A stretch of 64,000 nt of DNA from Bacillota bacterium (GTDB taxonomy: Bacteria; Bacillota; SHA-98; Ch115). Positions 25,653 to 35,289 of the stretch are shown one piece after another. The stretch is from NCBI GenBank assembly GCA_013178415.1, contig JABLXA010000004.1:124001-188000 (forward strand), in the 5' to 3' direction. The first letter of the stretch is position 1; each line of letters opens with the position of its first letter. The notes below the pieces were generated by a model. It saw nothing but the letters and a program-made list of their open reading frames with translations, searched no databases and had not been told where the DNA came from. A program made the position numbers and the translations under genes.

Positions 25653-27671
25653 ATGGCTAGGACCGACCTCCGTTTCCGTCAGATTCACCTCGATTTCCAT
25701 ACCAGTGAGCATATCCCTGATGTAGGCTCGCAATTCGATGCAGAGGAGTTTGCCGAGACCCTTGAAAAGGCCCGGGTAGACTCAATCACCTGTTTTGCTC
25801 GCTGCCATCACGGCTGGCTTTACTATGATTCAAAGCGATTTCCCGAACGTATTCATCCGCATCTGGTAAACCGCGATCTTCTGAAAGAGCAAATTGAAGC
25901 TTGTCACAGACGAGGCATTCGTGTGCCAATCTACGTTACCGTGCAATGGGATTACTATACGGCACGCGAACATCCTGAATGGCGGATTATAACAGCTGAG
26001 GGGAAGCTGGCGGGCACCCCTCCCTATGAAGCTGGTTTCTACCAGGAACTCTGCGTGAATTCACCCTACAGGGATTTTCTGAAATCCCTTGTTCAAGAAA
26101 TCCTCGAGACACTGCCAGGTGATGGCCTTTTCTTTGACATCGTTGATGCGCGTGAATGTTCCTGCAGATACTGTATTGCCGGAATGAAAGCGAAAGGGCT
26201 CGATCCTGCCAGACGGGATGATAGGATGAAGTATGCCAAGATGTTGATAGATGAATTCAAGCTGGATATGAGTGGCTTCGTGAAGCAATTCAAACCAGAT
26301 ACGACTATATTCTATAATGCTGGCCATATCGGGCCATATGTACGCGAATCTCTGCCAGCCTATACGCATTTCGAGCTTGAATCCCTGCCTAGTGGGGGAT
26401 GGGGATATGTTCATTTCCCCTTGACGATTTGCTACGCCCGTAACCTCGGCATCGACTGCGTGGGACAGACGGGCAAGTTCCATACCTCATGGGGTGATTT
26501 TCATTCTTTCAAAAATAAAGCAGCCCTCCAGTTTGAATGTTTCCGGGCACTTGCACTCAATGCCAAATGTGGCATTGGAGATCAACTTCATCCTTCTGGA
26601 AAGATCAGTAAGCATGTATATGACCTTATAGGCTCAGTGTATTCCGAGGTTGAGAAAAAGGAACCCTGGTGCAAGGGCGCGAGGGCTATTACTGATATTG
26701 GCTTATTCACGCCGGAAGAATTTACTTGGGAACGCGTTCCTCCTGCGGCGGCCGGCGCTGTGCGCATGCTTCAGGAGGCGGGACACCAGTTTGATATATT
26801 GGATTCGCGAAGCGAACTGGCCCCCTATAAGCTCATCATTCTACCTGATGGAATCCTCATTTCGGATGAACTGGCCGCGAAACTCGAGGGCTATCTCGCC
26901 AGCGGAGGAAAATTGATCGCCTCAGGCGAGTCCGGATTGAACATGGATAAAAGCGCCTTTGCGCTCAAAGCGCTTGGCGTGAGGTTGAGGAATAACTGGT
27001 CATCTTACTGGGAGAAACAGGGCGCGGGCGCCAGGTTCGCGCATGCTGATTATATTCTTCCTAAGGGGGACATCGGCAAAGGGTTGCCTCCCACAGAACA
27101 TGTAATGTATATGAAGGCAATGGATGTTGAAGCGGAGAAGGGGACTGAAGTGCTTGCAGATGTTGTCCTTTCCTATTTTGATCGAACATGGGAGCATTTC
27201 TGTTCGCACCGCCAGACACCATCTTCGGGCAAGGTGGTGTCCCCCGCAATCACCCGCAGTGCCAATACGATCTATTTCGCGCACCCGATTTTCACTCTTT
27301 ATGACATGAATGCGCCAAGGTGGTGCAAGATGCTCCTCCTTAATGCCATTGATATGCTGCTTGGGGAGCCAGTGCTGCGGCATGATGGGCCATCCACCAT
27401 ACTCGCGACTGTGAATGAACAGGCGGACAAAAATAGGTGGGTAGTTCATCTATTACACTATATTCCAGAAAGGCGTTCTCAAGATATCGACATCATTGAA
27501 GACGTAATCCCGCTATATGATGTCAGAGCCTCGGTGAGAACCGGCCGGCCTGTGAAGACCGTGACTTGTGTGCCTGATGGGGAGGCATTGCCTTTCGAAT
27601 GGCGGAATTATCGCGTAAGTTTTGTCGTTCCCAAGATAGAAGGGCATCAAATGATTGAACTAACCTTCTGA
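25653..27671 (+). CDS. GHL6-like hypothetical glycoside hydrolase with beta-galactosidase trimerisation domain
   Basis: 672 residues. AGGGGGGAC precedes the ATG. The first 330 residues look like a TIM barrel of the putative glycoside hydrolase family 6 / alpha-fucosidase-like type (FRQIHLDFHTSEHIPDVG, GIRVPIYVTVQWDYYTAREH, GDGLFFDIVDARECSC). Residues about 350-560 fit the class I amidotransferase-like trimerisation domain of GH42 beta-galactosidases (YKLIILPDGILISDEL, LASGGKLIASGESGL). No signal peptide, so probably cytoplasmic. The neighbour is a GH172 protein; together they may degrade an imported oligosaccharide, but substrate and catalytic residues are unproven. Confidence 0.75.
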   Translation: MARTDLRFRQIHLDFHTSEHIPDVGSQFDAEEFAETLEKARVDSITCFARCHHGWLYYDSKRFPERIHPHLVNRDLLKEQIEACHRRGIRVPIYVTVQWDYYTAREHPEWRIITAEGKLAGTPPYEAGFYQELCVNSPYRDFLKSLVQEILETLPGDGLFFDIVDARECSCRYCIAGMKAKGLDPARRDDRMKYAKMLIDEFKLDMSGFVKQFKPDTTIFYNAGHIGPYVRESLPAYTHFELESLPSGGWGYVHFPLTICYARNLGIDCVGQTGKFHTSWGDFHSFKNKAALQFECFRALALNAKCGIGDQLHPSGKISKHVYDLIGSVYSEVEKKEPWCKGARAITDIGLFTPEEFTWERVPPAAAGAVRMLQEAGHQFDILDSRSELAPYKLIILPDGILISDELAAKLEGYLASGGKLIASGESGLNMDKSAFALKALGVRLRNNWSSYWEKQGAGARFAHADYILPKGDIGKGLPPTEHVMYMKAMDVEAEKGTEVLADVVLSYFDRTWEHFCSHRQTPSSGKVVSPAITRSANTIYFAHPIFTLYDMNAPRWCKMLLLNAIDMLLGEPVLRHDGPSTILATVNEQADKNRWVVHLLHYIPERRSQDIDIIEDVIPLYDVRASVRTGRPVKTVTCVPDGEALPFEWRNYRVSFVVPKIEGHQMIELTF

Positions 27672-27855
27672 CGACGTAGGATGCCTATAGCTGTGTCCAC
27701 GATATTCCTGGCTATGGATATGAGTTTCGGCCAATGATGAAGCGGCCAGGTCAAGGGTTGCAGAATCCCGCGACTTTAGTGTGGAGAGGTTCAAGTCATA
27801 GACTTGGAGATGCTCTGGGATCTTGAATATTTATACATGGAAGAGGGGGGCGTTC

Positions 27856-28956
27856 ATGTCTAATTCCCAACTTAGCGATAGTTTCAATGGATTGGTCCTG
27901 GGACTCGGTGCTCTGCCTGTATTATCGCGGGCGAAATCACGTTCTATCAGCGCTGAGAATTTCACTGGTGAAAAGGGCAAGGGCGGCATGGCGTTGGAGG
28001 GGACCGGCGCTGAATGCGCTCGTGAATTGGGCCAGGGATGGAAGATTTCCCCGTCCATCAGCATACAGCCACACAGCACATTCACACTGGCAGATATCGC
28101 TGGCCCAGGTGTCATCCATCACATATGGATGACATGTTTTCCTGGTGTCTGGCGAAGCCTTGTCCTCAGATTTTACTGGGATGGTGAGGAGAACCCATCG
28201 ATCGAAACACCATATGGGGATTTCTTCTGCAATGGCTGGTGCCAGCGCTGCAACATCAGCTCCTTGCCAGTTGTCGTGAATCCAGCCGGCGGGATGAATT
28301 CCTACTGGCCGATGCCTTTCCGCAGATCCGCCAGAATAACTATTGAAAATCTGGCGGATGAGGCAGTTATCCTCTACTATCAGATAGATTATAGCCTTAC
28401 CGATATACCGGAGAATGTGGCATACTTCCACGCAGAATGGAGAAGGGATAACCCTCTAAAGTACAAGGAGGTTCACACCATTCTCGATGGGGTAAAGGGG
28501 CAGGGTCATTATGTCGGGACTTATATCGCCTGGGGAGTCAATAACAACGGCTGGTGGGGCGAAGGGGAGGTCAAGTTCTACCTCGATGGTGACAAAGATT
28601 TCCCGACCATTTGCGGGACAGGGACTGAGGATTATTTCGGGGGCGCCTGGAACTTCGAGCATCCTAAAGGTGAATACGGTGTCTTCTCCACTAACTTCCT
28701 CGGCCTTCCTCAGGTGATCAAGCCGGATGGACTCTATCAGAGCCAGCAGAGATTCGGAATGTACAGATGGCATATCATGGACCCGATTCGATTTGAAGAG
28801 GACATCCGTGTGACCATTCAGGCATTGGGCTGGCGGTCGGGGCATCGTTATCTGCCGCTGCAGGACGATATCGCGTCTGTCGCTTTCTGGTATCAGGCTG
28901 AGCCGCACGTGCCGCATCCTCCGTTGCCAGGCAAGGATTGGCTCGAGGTGATCTGA
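27856..28956 (+). CDS. DUF2961 / GH172 family glycoside hydrolase
   Basis: 366 residues; the ATG at 27856 follows AGAGGGGGGC. The DUF2961 jelly-roll is clear: GPGVIHHIWMT, VLRFYWDGEENPSIETPYGDFF, then AEWRRDNP and CGTGTEDYFGGAWNF, which carry the acidic residues conserved across the family. Characterised GH172 members are alpha-D-fructofuranosidases/difructose-dianhydride synthases and D-arabinofuranosidases. No signal peptide. It follows the GHL6-like gene by about 185 bp and ends at a strong terminator. Confidence 0.88.
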   Translation: MSNSQLSDSFNGLVLGLGALPVLSRAKSRSISAENFTGEKGKGGMALEGTGAECARELGQGWKISPSISIQPHSTFTLADIAGPGVIHHIWMTCFPGVWRSLVLRFYWDGEENPSIETPYGDFFCNGWCQRCNISSLPVVVNPAGGMNSYWPMPFRRSARITIENLADEAVILYYQIDYSLTDIPENVAYFHAEWRRDNPLKYKEVHTILDGVKGQGHYVGTYIAWGVNNNGWWGEGEVKFYLDGDKDFPTICGTGTEDYFGGAWNFEHPKGEYGVFSTNFLGLPQVIKPDGLYQSQQRFGMYRWHIMDPIRFEEDIRVTIQALGWRSGHRYLPLQDDIASVAFWYQAEPHVPHPPLPGKDWLEVI

Positions 28957-28974
28957 ACAGCTCGGTTCAGAGAT

Positions 28975-29003
28975 AAGGAGCCGCCCAGTGCGGCTCCTTA
29001 AAA
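28975..29003 (+). terminator. intrinsic terminator after the GH172 gene
   Basis: AAGGAGCCGC and GCGGCTCCTT form a perfect 10-bp stem around CCAGT. The T tract is only two residues, so it may be partly bidirectional. Confidence 0.75.
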
Positions 29004-29388
29004 TGATTTCTCGGATGATAATTTTTGAAGAAGGATTTTAGGACCCAGTGCCGAATCATGTCGAATAGGGTTCTGGTATTCCAGATAACGGTCTGCGATA
29101 TTTGCCAGGGGTAATTTCTTGAGGTCCTCTCAATCGGCTGCCGGTCGCGTCCGCTCTATATCTGGGGCTGCATAGATTTCGTCTTCGCAGGCCCAGCGGC
29201 GCGAAATTGCCACACCTGCATTTCCCAGCCAGTCTGCCACGTCACCTTGGCGGTGCTGTCGCATTTCGCTTTGGTGGCGCCACCGATTGATTAAAACGAC
29301 GTCATCTGTTCTCCAGGCAGACTGCCTGGCTAGGGCCTTTGCGTGGGGCGCAATCATTGATATCTTATGGATCGGGAGAGATCTTTTC
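29004..29388. other. intergenic region upstream of the chemoreceptor
   Basis: 385 bp without a gene. It contains GGCGCGAAATTGCCA near 29198, reminiscent of family 1 units, and the 12-bp palindrome GGTGGCGCCACC at 29273-29284. I could not establish a period. GGGAGAG at 29374-29380 is the binding site of the chemoreceptor. Confidence 0.4.
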
Positions 29389-31584
29389 ATGAGGAAATTT
29401 TCGTTGGGCTCTGGCCTCGGACAGAAGCTGCTGGTATGGTTTTGTATCATGTCCCTGGCACCAGCCATTCTCATCGCTGTTGTTTCATATCAGAATAGCA
29501 GCAAGGCTCTGACTATGCAGCTGGAGAAGGACCTTACAGGACAAGCCAGGATCCTTGGTCTCCAGGTTGATAGATATATTAACGAAAAGTTGCATGAGCT
29601 AATGACGCTATCGCGTCGGGCAGTGTTTACATCAGAAGATCGTCCCCTCGATGAAAAAGCGGCGGCCTTATATGAAGCGGTGGGCGATGAAATCGCCTGT
29701 GCTTATATCGTAGATGCCGCGGGCAGTGTTCTGGCATCGGCAGGCGGGCTGGATCCCGGCAGTGTGGCGGGCGAGGCGTGGTTCAGCGCCATTCAGTCCG
29801 GGGACCTCTATTTTGGAGATTGCGCGATGAGCGAATCTGCCGGTAGGCCTACCATCAAGATAGCGGCGCCGATAATGTCACCTGATGGTCGATTCCTTGG
29901 CGTCATCGTTGAAGAAGTGGATATGGGGCCGATACGGGGCATGATGGATGAGGTGGAAAAGACTCAGAAGGGTATCATCCAGTCCGGGTACGCCTTCCTA
30001 GTCAACAAAGATGGCTTGATAATCGATCATCCGGATAAGACTAAGATATTCAAGGAAAAGCCTGCGGAGCTTGGCATTCCGGGGCTTACGGAGGCAATCA
30101 GGAACGTGCTGGCCGGTAAAGAAGGAATGTCAAGATATATCTATGGAGGTGTGCAAAATCTCATTGTTTACGCTCCGCTCTCAGGCTATGGGGATTATAA
30201 GGGCAGCGGCTGGGGCATTGGAATCGCGGTACCGGCAATTGAACTATTTAGACCAATTACGGGCTTGAGAGATATTTCGGTCGTGGCAATCCTGGCGGTT
30301 GGTCTCGTGGCGGTTTTCATTGCAGTGATCCTCTCCCGTGGTATCGCTCGGCCCCTCCGCCGTATAGCGGATGTCGCGGAGGCTGTGGCTGAAGGGAATC
30401 TCGCAGTTGCCGTGCCTGAGGTTCGTACACGGGATGAGGTTGGTGTTCTAACAAAGGCATTCTCTCGGATGCTATCGGGGCTCCGTAATCTGGTCGGGGA
30501 GTTGCATTCCTCTGCCGAGCAGGTATTTTCCACAAGCGAGCAGCTATCCGCAAGCTCCGGGGAGTCTGCGAAGTCCATCCAGCAGATCTCAGAGGCCTTA
30601 CAGCAGGTGTCGTCTGGGGCTCAGGAACAGAGCGCGACCATCGCAAACGGCGCGTCTTCCGTCAATCAGCTCACGCAGGCTATAGGCCAGGTGGCAAAGG
30701 GCGCAGAGGCGCAGGTTGAAAGCATTCAGTCAGCTTCTAAAATCATGCGGGAGACAGATAAATCCCTCGACGAGGTTCTTGGTATGCTGGAAAAGGTGGG
30801 CAGCGTCTCCAGCGAGAATGCTAAGGCGGCGGCCAAGGGCAGTGAATCTGTCAAGAATGTAGTCACCAGCATGGATAGGATAAGGTCTACCACCGAAGAT
30901 GTCGCGGAGAGCATAAGGGAGCTGGATAACCATTCCCGCGAGATCGGGAGGATCCTGGAGGTCATAGATGAGATAGCGGAGCAGACCAACCTTCTGGCCC
31001 TGAACGCGGCGATAGAGGCGGCGAGGGCTGGGGAGCATGGGAGAGGCTTCGCGGTGGTTGCAGATGAAGTAAGGAAGCTTGCCGAACGTTCTTCCAGAGA
31101 GACAAAGGCCATCGCAGATCTCATAGGCAGCGTGAGACAAGCTACGGAGAAGGCTGTCTCCGCTATAGATTCGGGCACGAAAGAGGTTGAAGCCGGGAGT
31201 CTCATAGCTCAGGAAGCAGGCAGCGCGCTAGATGCAATATACTCAGGGGCAAGCGGCGCTGAGCAGCTTCTCAAGAATCTCCTATCTTCTGCCAGGACCT
31301 TGAAAGATGCGGCCCTCAATGTGGGGAAATCCATAAATGAGATCGTGAGTATAGCTGAGGAGAATACCGCGGCAGCTGAAGAGATGGCTGCGGGCGCAGA
31401 AGAGGTCAAAAAGGCGATCGAAAATGCCGTAGCTGTATCTGAGGAAAGCGCGGCTGCAGTGGAAGAAGTCTCAGCCTCTACAGAAGAGGTGAATGCCTCG
31501 ATCCAGGAGATGTCCGCATCGGCGGAGTCTCTTGCCGAGATGGCCCAGAGGCTTCAGAATCTCGTTACAAGATTCAAACTATGA
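29389..31584 (+). CDS. methyl-accepting chemotaxis protein (dCache type)
   Basis: 731 residues. ATG 29389 is chosen for its GGGAGAG site; the longer frame would add 34 unlikely residues. TM1 is about residues 14-36, followed by a periplasm-facing or external double-Cache sensor (with [16 protein letters not shown]). TM2 is near 299-320, then HAMP ([20 protein letters not shown]) and a long signalling coiled coil whose tip ([40 protein letters not shown]) binds CheA/CheW. It has no C-terminal CheR/CheB tether. Cache sensors usually bind small organic ligands; the ligand is not evident. Monocistronic, with a terminator at 31593. Confidence 0.95.
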   Translation: MRKFSLGSGLGQKLLVWFCIMSLAPAILIAVVSYQNSSKALTMQLEKDLTGQARILGLQVDRYINEKLHELMTLSRRAVFTSEDRPLDEKAAALYEAVGDEIACAYIVDAAGSVLASAGGLDPGSVAGEAWFSAIQSGDLYFGDCAMSESAGRPTIKIAAPIMSPDGRFLGVIVEEVDMGPIRGMMDEVEKTQKGIIQSGYAFLVNKDGLIIDHPDKTKIFKEKPAELGIPGLTEAIRNVLAGKEGMSRYIYGGVQNLIVYAPLSGYGDYKGSGWGIGIAVPAIELFRPITGLRDISVVAILAVGLVAVFIAVILSRGIARPLRRIADVAEAVAEGNLAVAVPEVRTRDEVGVLTKAFSRMLSGLRNLVGELHSSAEQVFSTSEQLSASSGESAKSIQQISEALQQVSSGAQEQSATIANGASSVNQLTQAIGQVAKGAEAQVESIQSASKIMRETDKSLDEVLGMLEKVGSVSSENAKAAAKGSESVKNVVTSMDRIRSTTEDVAESIRELDNHSREIGRILEVIDEIAEQTNLLALNAAIEAARAGEHGRGFAVVADEVRKLAERSSRETKAIADLIGSVRQATEKAVSAIDSGTKEVEAGSLIAQEAGSALDAIYSGASGAEQLLKNLLSSARTLKDAALNVGKSINEIVSIAEENTAAAEEMAAGAEEVKKAIENAVAVSEESAAAVEEVSASTEEVNASIQEMSASAESLAEMAQRLQNLVTRFKL

Positions 31585-31592
31585 TGACCCTT

Positions 31593-31645
31593 GGGGCTCC
31601 GAACAGATTCCCCGCCCCACCCCCACAGTTTGGAGCCCCTTTTCA
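31593..31645 (+). terminator. intrinsic terminator after the chemoreceptor
   Basis: GGGGCTCC (31593-31600) pairs with GGAGCCCC (31632-31639), extended by AAC/GTT on the loop side, and is followed by TTTTC. Confidence 0.85.
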
Positions 31646-31728
31646 CTTTGCGGACAGGGAAAAATTGCGGATGTGGTAGTCGTGTTTCTTGACGAACCGC
31701 CTGCCTGACTTGTTTTTATTTTATTCAT

Positions 31729-32490
31729 TTATCTATCCAAAGTTATTACACGAGCACGCCCCATCTTATCAGACAGCATGCCTGCTGGCACAGATAGAAG
31801 CGCATAGAAGAGGTTGAACAATGCGATTATGACTGGGATAATGGTGGTCTTAATTCCAACGTTTTGTGCCCGCAGGATAAGAAAAGCATCGCTGGAATTG
31901 CCAAGGGTAAATATCAACATAACGATAAAGAATAGCAGAAATTTCCCTTTGAGTAGGGAAAGATCCAAGATAAACCTGCCAGAGTTCCTTCCGGCATTAG
32001 GGCGTTCTTTAACGTAGAGGCCTGTCAATAATATCGTGGCAAAGGCGATGATGCCGGAGATCACGAAGATTGTTTTGAATCTAGTGCTATCCAGACGTCC
32101 CATCAGGACCCTGAGTAGGGCGAAGGTTATCAGTGGGCCCAAGAAGGACCCCAGGGTATCCAGCATACGCTGATAACCAAAGGAAAACCCCATCCTCCTT
32201 ACTAACGATGACCTGGCTACTAGAGCGTCCCTCGGGGCATCCTTCATTCCTTTACCGACGGCATCTACCAACCTGAATCCCAAAGCCTACCACCCCTGCG
32301 TGGTGATCGACAGAAATAGTCGACCTATCGCCGAAAGCAAGTAACCGATAAAAACCAGGCTCTTTCTCTTGCCAATGCTATCTGAAATGATACCCGATAG
32401 TATCTTGAAGATGCTTACTGCGGTGGTTACACTACCCTCGATCAGGCCGATTAATTCTTTATTAAGACCCAGTATCTGGGAGTAATTCGA
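31729..32490 (-). pseudogene. decayed MFS transporter
   Basis: Read on the minus strand, NYSQILGLNKELIGLIEGS and IFKILSGIISDSIGKRKSLV are followed by a frameshift, then GYLLSAIGRLFLSITTQGW, an in-frame TAG, and FRLVDAVGKGMKDAPRDAL onward. This is a major-facilitator efflux pump of the type with IGLIEG, SDxxGxRK and GKGxRxxPRDAL motifs. The first helix and the last four helices are missing. It lies at the downstream end of the fluoride-response gene set on the same strand, so it may be a lost member of that operon. Confidence 0.85.
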
Positions 32491-32596
32491 ATACCCCTAA
32501 TCCCACGAAGCATGACCTGATTGCAGATCAATCGCTCGACCGAGTTCGCGATTCCATCACATGGTTCACCAATAAAAACAGCGATAATTCTATTTT

Positions 32597-32998
32597 TTAT
32601 GAACCATCCAGATTTTCTTTTGCCGAGTTTCCCAGGCCTTTTTTCAAGACTGCATCTGCTATTCTGCGTACAACTGCAAATCGGTGTTTCTGGGCGCTTA
32701 TTACGGCACGAATCGCGTCGGTTGAACCTATTCTCGCCAGAGCAATCACTGCCTCAGCGGCGACATATGCATCACCATTGTCCAGTCGCTCGATTAAAGC
32801 TGGCACTGCCTGGGGGTTTCCGATCCGCCCAAGCGGCCACGCAGCCCGCCGGGCAGTAGCGCCATCAGGGGAAACGAGCGCAAGGATTAGTCTCTCCACA
32901 TATGTGCTCGGCTTATCGAATGCCCAGCCGCAGTATGGGCAGACTCTATCATTCTCAGAGACGGTCTTCCAACAATTGGTGCAAAAATGGGTGACCAT
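32597..32998 (-). CDS. zinc-ribbon and HEAT-repeat protein
   Basis: 133 residues from ATG 32998 (GAGGTA upstream); a longer frame from 33064 overlaps the GTPase gene by 22 bp and is also possible. The N-terminal zinc ribbon is HFCTNCWKTV...CPYCGWAF. Two or more HEAT/PBS-lyase-like repeats follow (ARRAAWPLGRIGNPQAVPAL, AAEAVIALARIGSTDAIRAV). HEAT repeats bind proteins. It is the last intact gene behind the antiporter, UspA and dynamin-like genes. Function unknown; an adaptor for the GTPase is a guess from position. Confidence 0.75.
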   Translation of the reverse strand: MVTHFCTNCWKTVSENDRVCPYCGWAFDKPSTYVERLILALVSPDGATARRAAWPLGRIGNPQAVPALIERLDNGDAYVAAEAVIALARIGSTDAIRAVISAQKHRFAVVRRIADAVLKKGLGNSAKENLDGS

Positions 32999-33042
32999 GA
33001 CGCAGCTTACCTCTTCTACGGCAGGTTGCTCTGTAAGAGCGC

Positions 33043-34815
33043 CTAGATCCCTGAGGATGCCCATTCCTCAATTGACAGAAAGGACTTTCTGCACTCCTCT
33101 ACCTGTCTATACTGATCTTCTAACTCTACAAGCACCCGCTTTACTTCTTCTTCGCTTTTATCCTTTTTGGAAAGGGCGTATTCGAGAGCCCGGCGAATTG
33201 CCTGAACTGTAGTCTCTATTTTCTCTTCAAAGGAGTACCTGAAGCTAAGAAAGCTCTTATTGCTGCGTTCCTGGAAATCCCAACGCACACGACCGCAGTT
33301 TCGGTCTACCTCCTCTCGGACGTCTTTCAATGCCCTATCAATAACTAGCCTGCGGCCAATATATCCGGGGAGAAGAGATAAAAGGGATGATGGCGCTATG
33401 GCAAGAAGCATATGGTCCTTGCCAAACTTATAATAGAAATTGCTTTCTGTTGTGAGGGATTCGACCTCCACAAACCCCTCCAGCTTGATATCAAAGAGTC
33501 CGGCAGATAATTCCCGTATACGCGCGATTACCTCATTGACCTGTGTAGTAAATCTCCGGAGGATCTTCTCAAAGAGGGCAGCTATCTTCACCTCTTCTTG
33601 CATTCGCCAAGCGTCAAAAGCGCCGGTAAGGGTTTCAACAACGAATGTCTCGATTTCTTTCACGAGCGCCCTCGCCGGAAGGTTCATCTTATCCTTTGCA
33701 AAGGCCGGAATCTTCTCTCTGAGCAAAGATACTTGGGCAATCTTAAAGGATTCAAGATCCTGCTCGACCGTCTGGATCAATCGATCCATCTCGCCTTTGA
33801 GGATGTGCAGGGCGTCTTCTTTATCTTGTAGTATTTGAACTAGATTATTTTCGAATGCCTCGATTTTATCCTGAAGCTCCATTACCGACATTTCGGCAGC
33901 CTTTCGTTCAAGCGCTAATAACCCTTTGAGCTCTGACGCCGCGTCCTTCCCGCGCCGTGCGGCAGCAGCAAGCGCAATCCTGCCTCTGCCTCCGGTCAGG
34001 AATTCAGAGAGCTCTTTTTCCAATTGCGGGAGTCCGCTTCTTTGTAGTGCATCAACATTCTCTGTCAGCTTTGCCTCAAGGGCGAGCCTGGCTGCGAGAG
34101 GGTAGAGCCTTATTTCATTTTTGCCGAGGGCTGTTTCGATGGAACGCCGTGAAAAAGCAAGGGATTCTTCTCTATCGCTGCCGTTCAGATAATCTACTTT
34201 GTTTAACACGAAGAAAATCTTGGGGACATATTCCTTGATCTCCTTGAGGTATTGCTCCTCAGCCTCGGTTAAGGGAGGGTCAACTGCCAATACAAAGATC
34301 GCGGCATCGGCGCTCGGCAGGAAGTTATATGCGACTTCAGTGTTGTGGCGATATAAGGATCCCACTCCCGGAGTGTCTACAAGGACTACGCCATCGGCAA
34401 GGTAAGGGGAAGGATGGACTATTTCTACATACTTAACCTCTTTTGTATTATTGGGGTTTTCTCGTTCTGTGATATAGAGAGATAATTCATCCAATGCGAT
34501 ATTCTTGGTTTTTCCATCATTGAAAAAGACTGTAGCCCCGAAATTCCGGCCATAGCGGATCATAGTAATTATTGAAGTCAATGGGACTACTGCGGTGGGT
34601 AGAAGATCTGCCCCTAAGAGGGCGTTAATGAGAGTAGTCTTACCCCGTTTGAATTGTCCCAAAACCACCAGATGGAACCGGTTTGACTCAAGTCTTTCCT
34701 TAACCTTTAATGCCCGGTCCTCGATCTCTGGATTTCCTTTTTCACGCGCGAGGGAGGCTATTATCTTTAGATTGTCAAGTGTGGACTTTCTCATTTCGGC
34801 ATAGGTCGCGAGCAT
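33043..34815 (-). CDS. dynamin-family GTPase
   Basis: 590 residues. The GTPase domain shows the P-loop GQFKRGKTT (residues 53-61), switch II DTPGVGS (about 147) and the G4 motif NKVD (about 206), followed by long helices with coiled-coil character, as in bacterial dynamin-like proteins that remodel or protect membranes. A hydrophobic stretch near residue 455 (MLLAIAPSSLLSLLPGYIG) may be the membrane paddle. GGTGGTG precedes the ATG, 16 bp after uspA. Co-transcription with a fluoride-riboswitch-controlled antiporter suggests a membrane-stress role. Confidence 0.88.
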   Translation of the reverse strand: MLATYAEMRKSTLDNLKIIASLAREKGNPEIEDRALKVKERLESNRFHLVVLGQFKRGKTTLINALLGADLLPTAVVPLTSIITMIRYGRNFGATVFFNDGKTKNIALDELSLYITERENPNNTKEVKYVEIVHPSPYLADGVVLVDTPGVGSLYRHNTEVAYNFLPSADAAIFVLAVDPPLTEAEEQYLKEIKEYVPKIFFVLNKVDYLNGSDREESLAFSRRSIETALGKNEIRLYPLAARLALEAKLTENVDALQRSGLPQLEKELSEFLTGGRGRIALAAAARRGKDAASELKGLLALERKAAEMSVMELQDKIEAFENNLVQILQDKEDALHILKGEMDRLIQTVEQDLESFKIAQVSLLREKIPAFAKDKMNLPARALVKEIETFVVETLTGAFDAWRMQEEVKIAALFEKILRRFTTQVNEVIARIRELSAGLFDIKLEGFVEVESLTTESNFYYKFGKDHMLLAIAPSSLLSLLPGYIGRRLVIDRALKDVREEVDRNCGRVRWDFQERSNKSFLSFRYSFEEKIETTVQAIRRALEYALSKKDKSEEEVKRVLVELEDQYRQVEECRKSFLSIEEWASSGI

Positions 34816-34831
34816 TTAATTCACCACCGGA

Positions 34832-35272
34832 TCAGTCTCCTTGGAGTGATTTATCCTTGATAACCAGCACTGAACAGGGGGCATACCTGACAATTGCCTC
34901 TGAGGCGCTACCAAGAATGTACCGTGCGATCCCACTCCGGCCCCGCGCCCCGACAATTATCAGGTCACAGCCTTCTTCTTCGGCAAAACGAGCCAGGGCG
35001 TCTGCCGGATGGCCTGGAATCACCCGAGTTTCGAGTTTAACACCTTTTCCCAGGGCCATCTCTCTGGCTTCGCTGAGCATCCTGTCATAGAAGTTGCGCG
35101 CATCCTCCAGCGCTCCATTTACCTCGTCACGAGTATCGGCAAATTCCGGGACATGGGCTACTGATACCGCGTAGACCCTGGCATCGTACTTTTGAGCCAG
35201 ATCCAGGGCGAAAGCCAGAGCCCCCCTGGCATGTTGTGAGCCATCATAGGCCAGTAGGATTTTTGTGAACAT
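34832..35272 (-). CDS. universal stress protein UspA family
   Basis: 146 residues. The Rossmann-like Usp fold is complete: KILLAYDGSQHARGAL at the start, CDLIIVGARGRSGIARYILGS (ATP-binding GxxGxxxxxxGS) and ending APCSVLVIK. The ATP motif predicts an ATP-binding Usp. ATG 35272 is chosen for the GGAGG site 9 bp upstream. It follows the antiporter by 17 bp, and its small size and position fit a regulatory partner of the transporter. UspA genes are among those known behind fluoride riboswitches. Confidence 0.93.
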   Translation of the reverse strand: MFTKILLAYDGSQHARGALAFALDLAQKYDARVYAVSVAHVPEFADTRDEVNGALEDARNFYDRMLSEAREMALGKGVKLETRVIPGHPADALARFAEEEGCDLIIVGARGRSGIARYILGSASEAIVRYAPCSVLVIKDKSLQGD

Positions 35273-35289
35273 AGATGCAAACCTCCATC

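Noticed and set aside
30195-31205. Long antisense frames over the chemoreceptor
   Set aside because: They mirror the codon bias of the sense gene and have no start signals.
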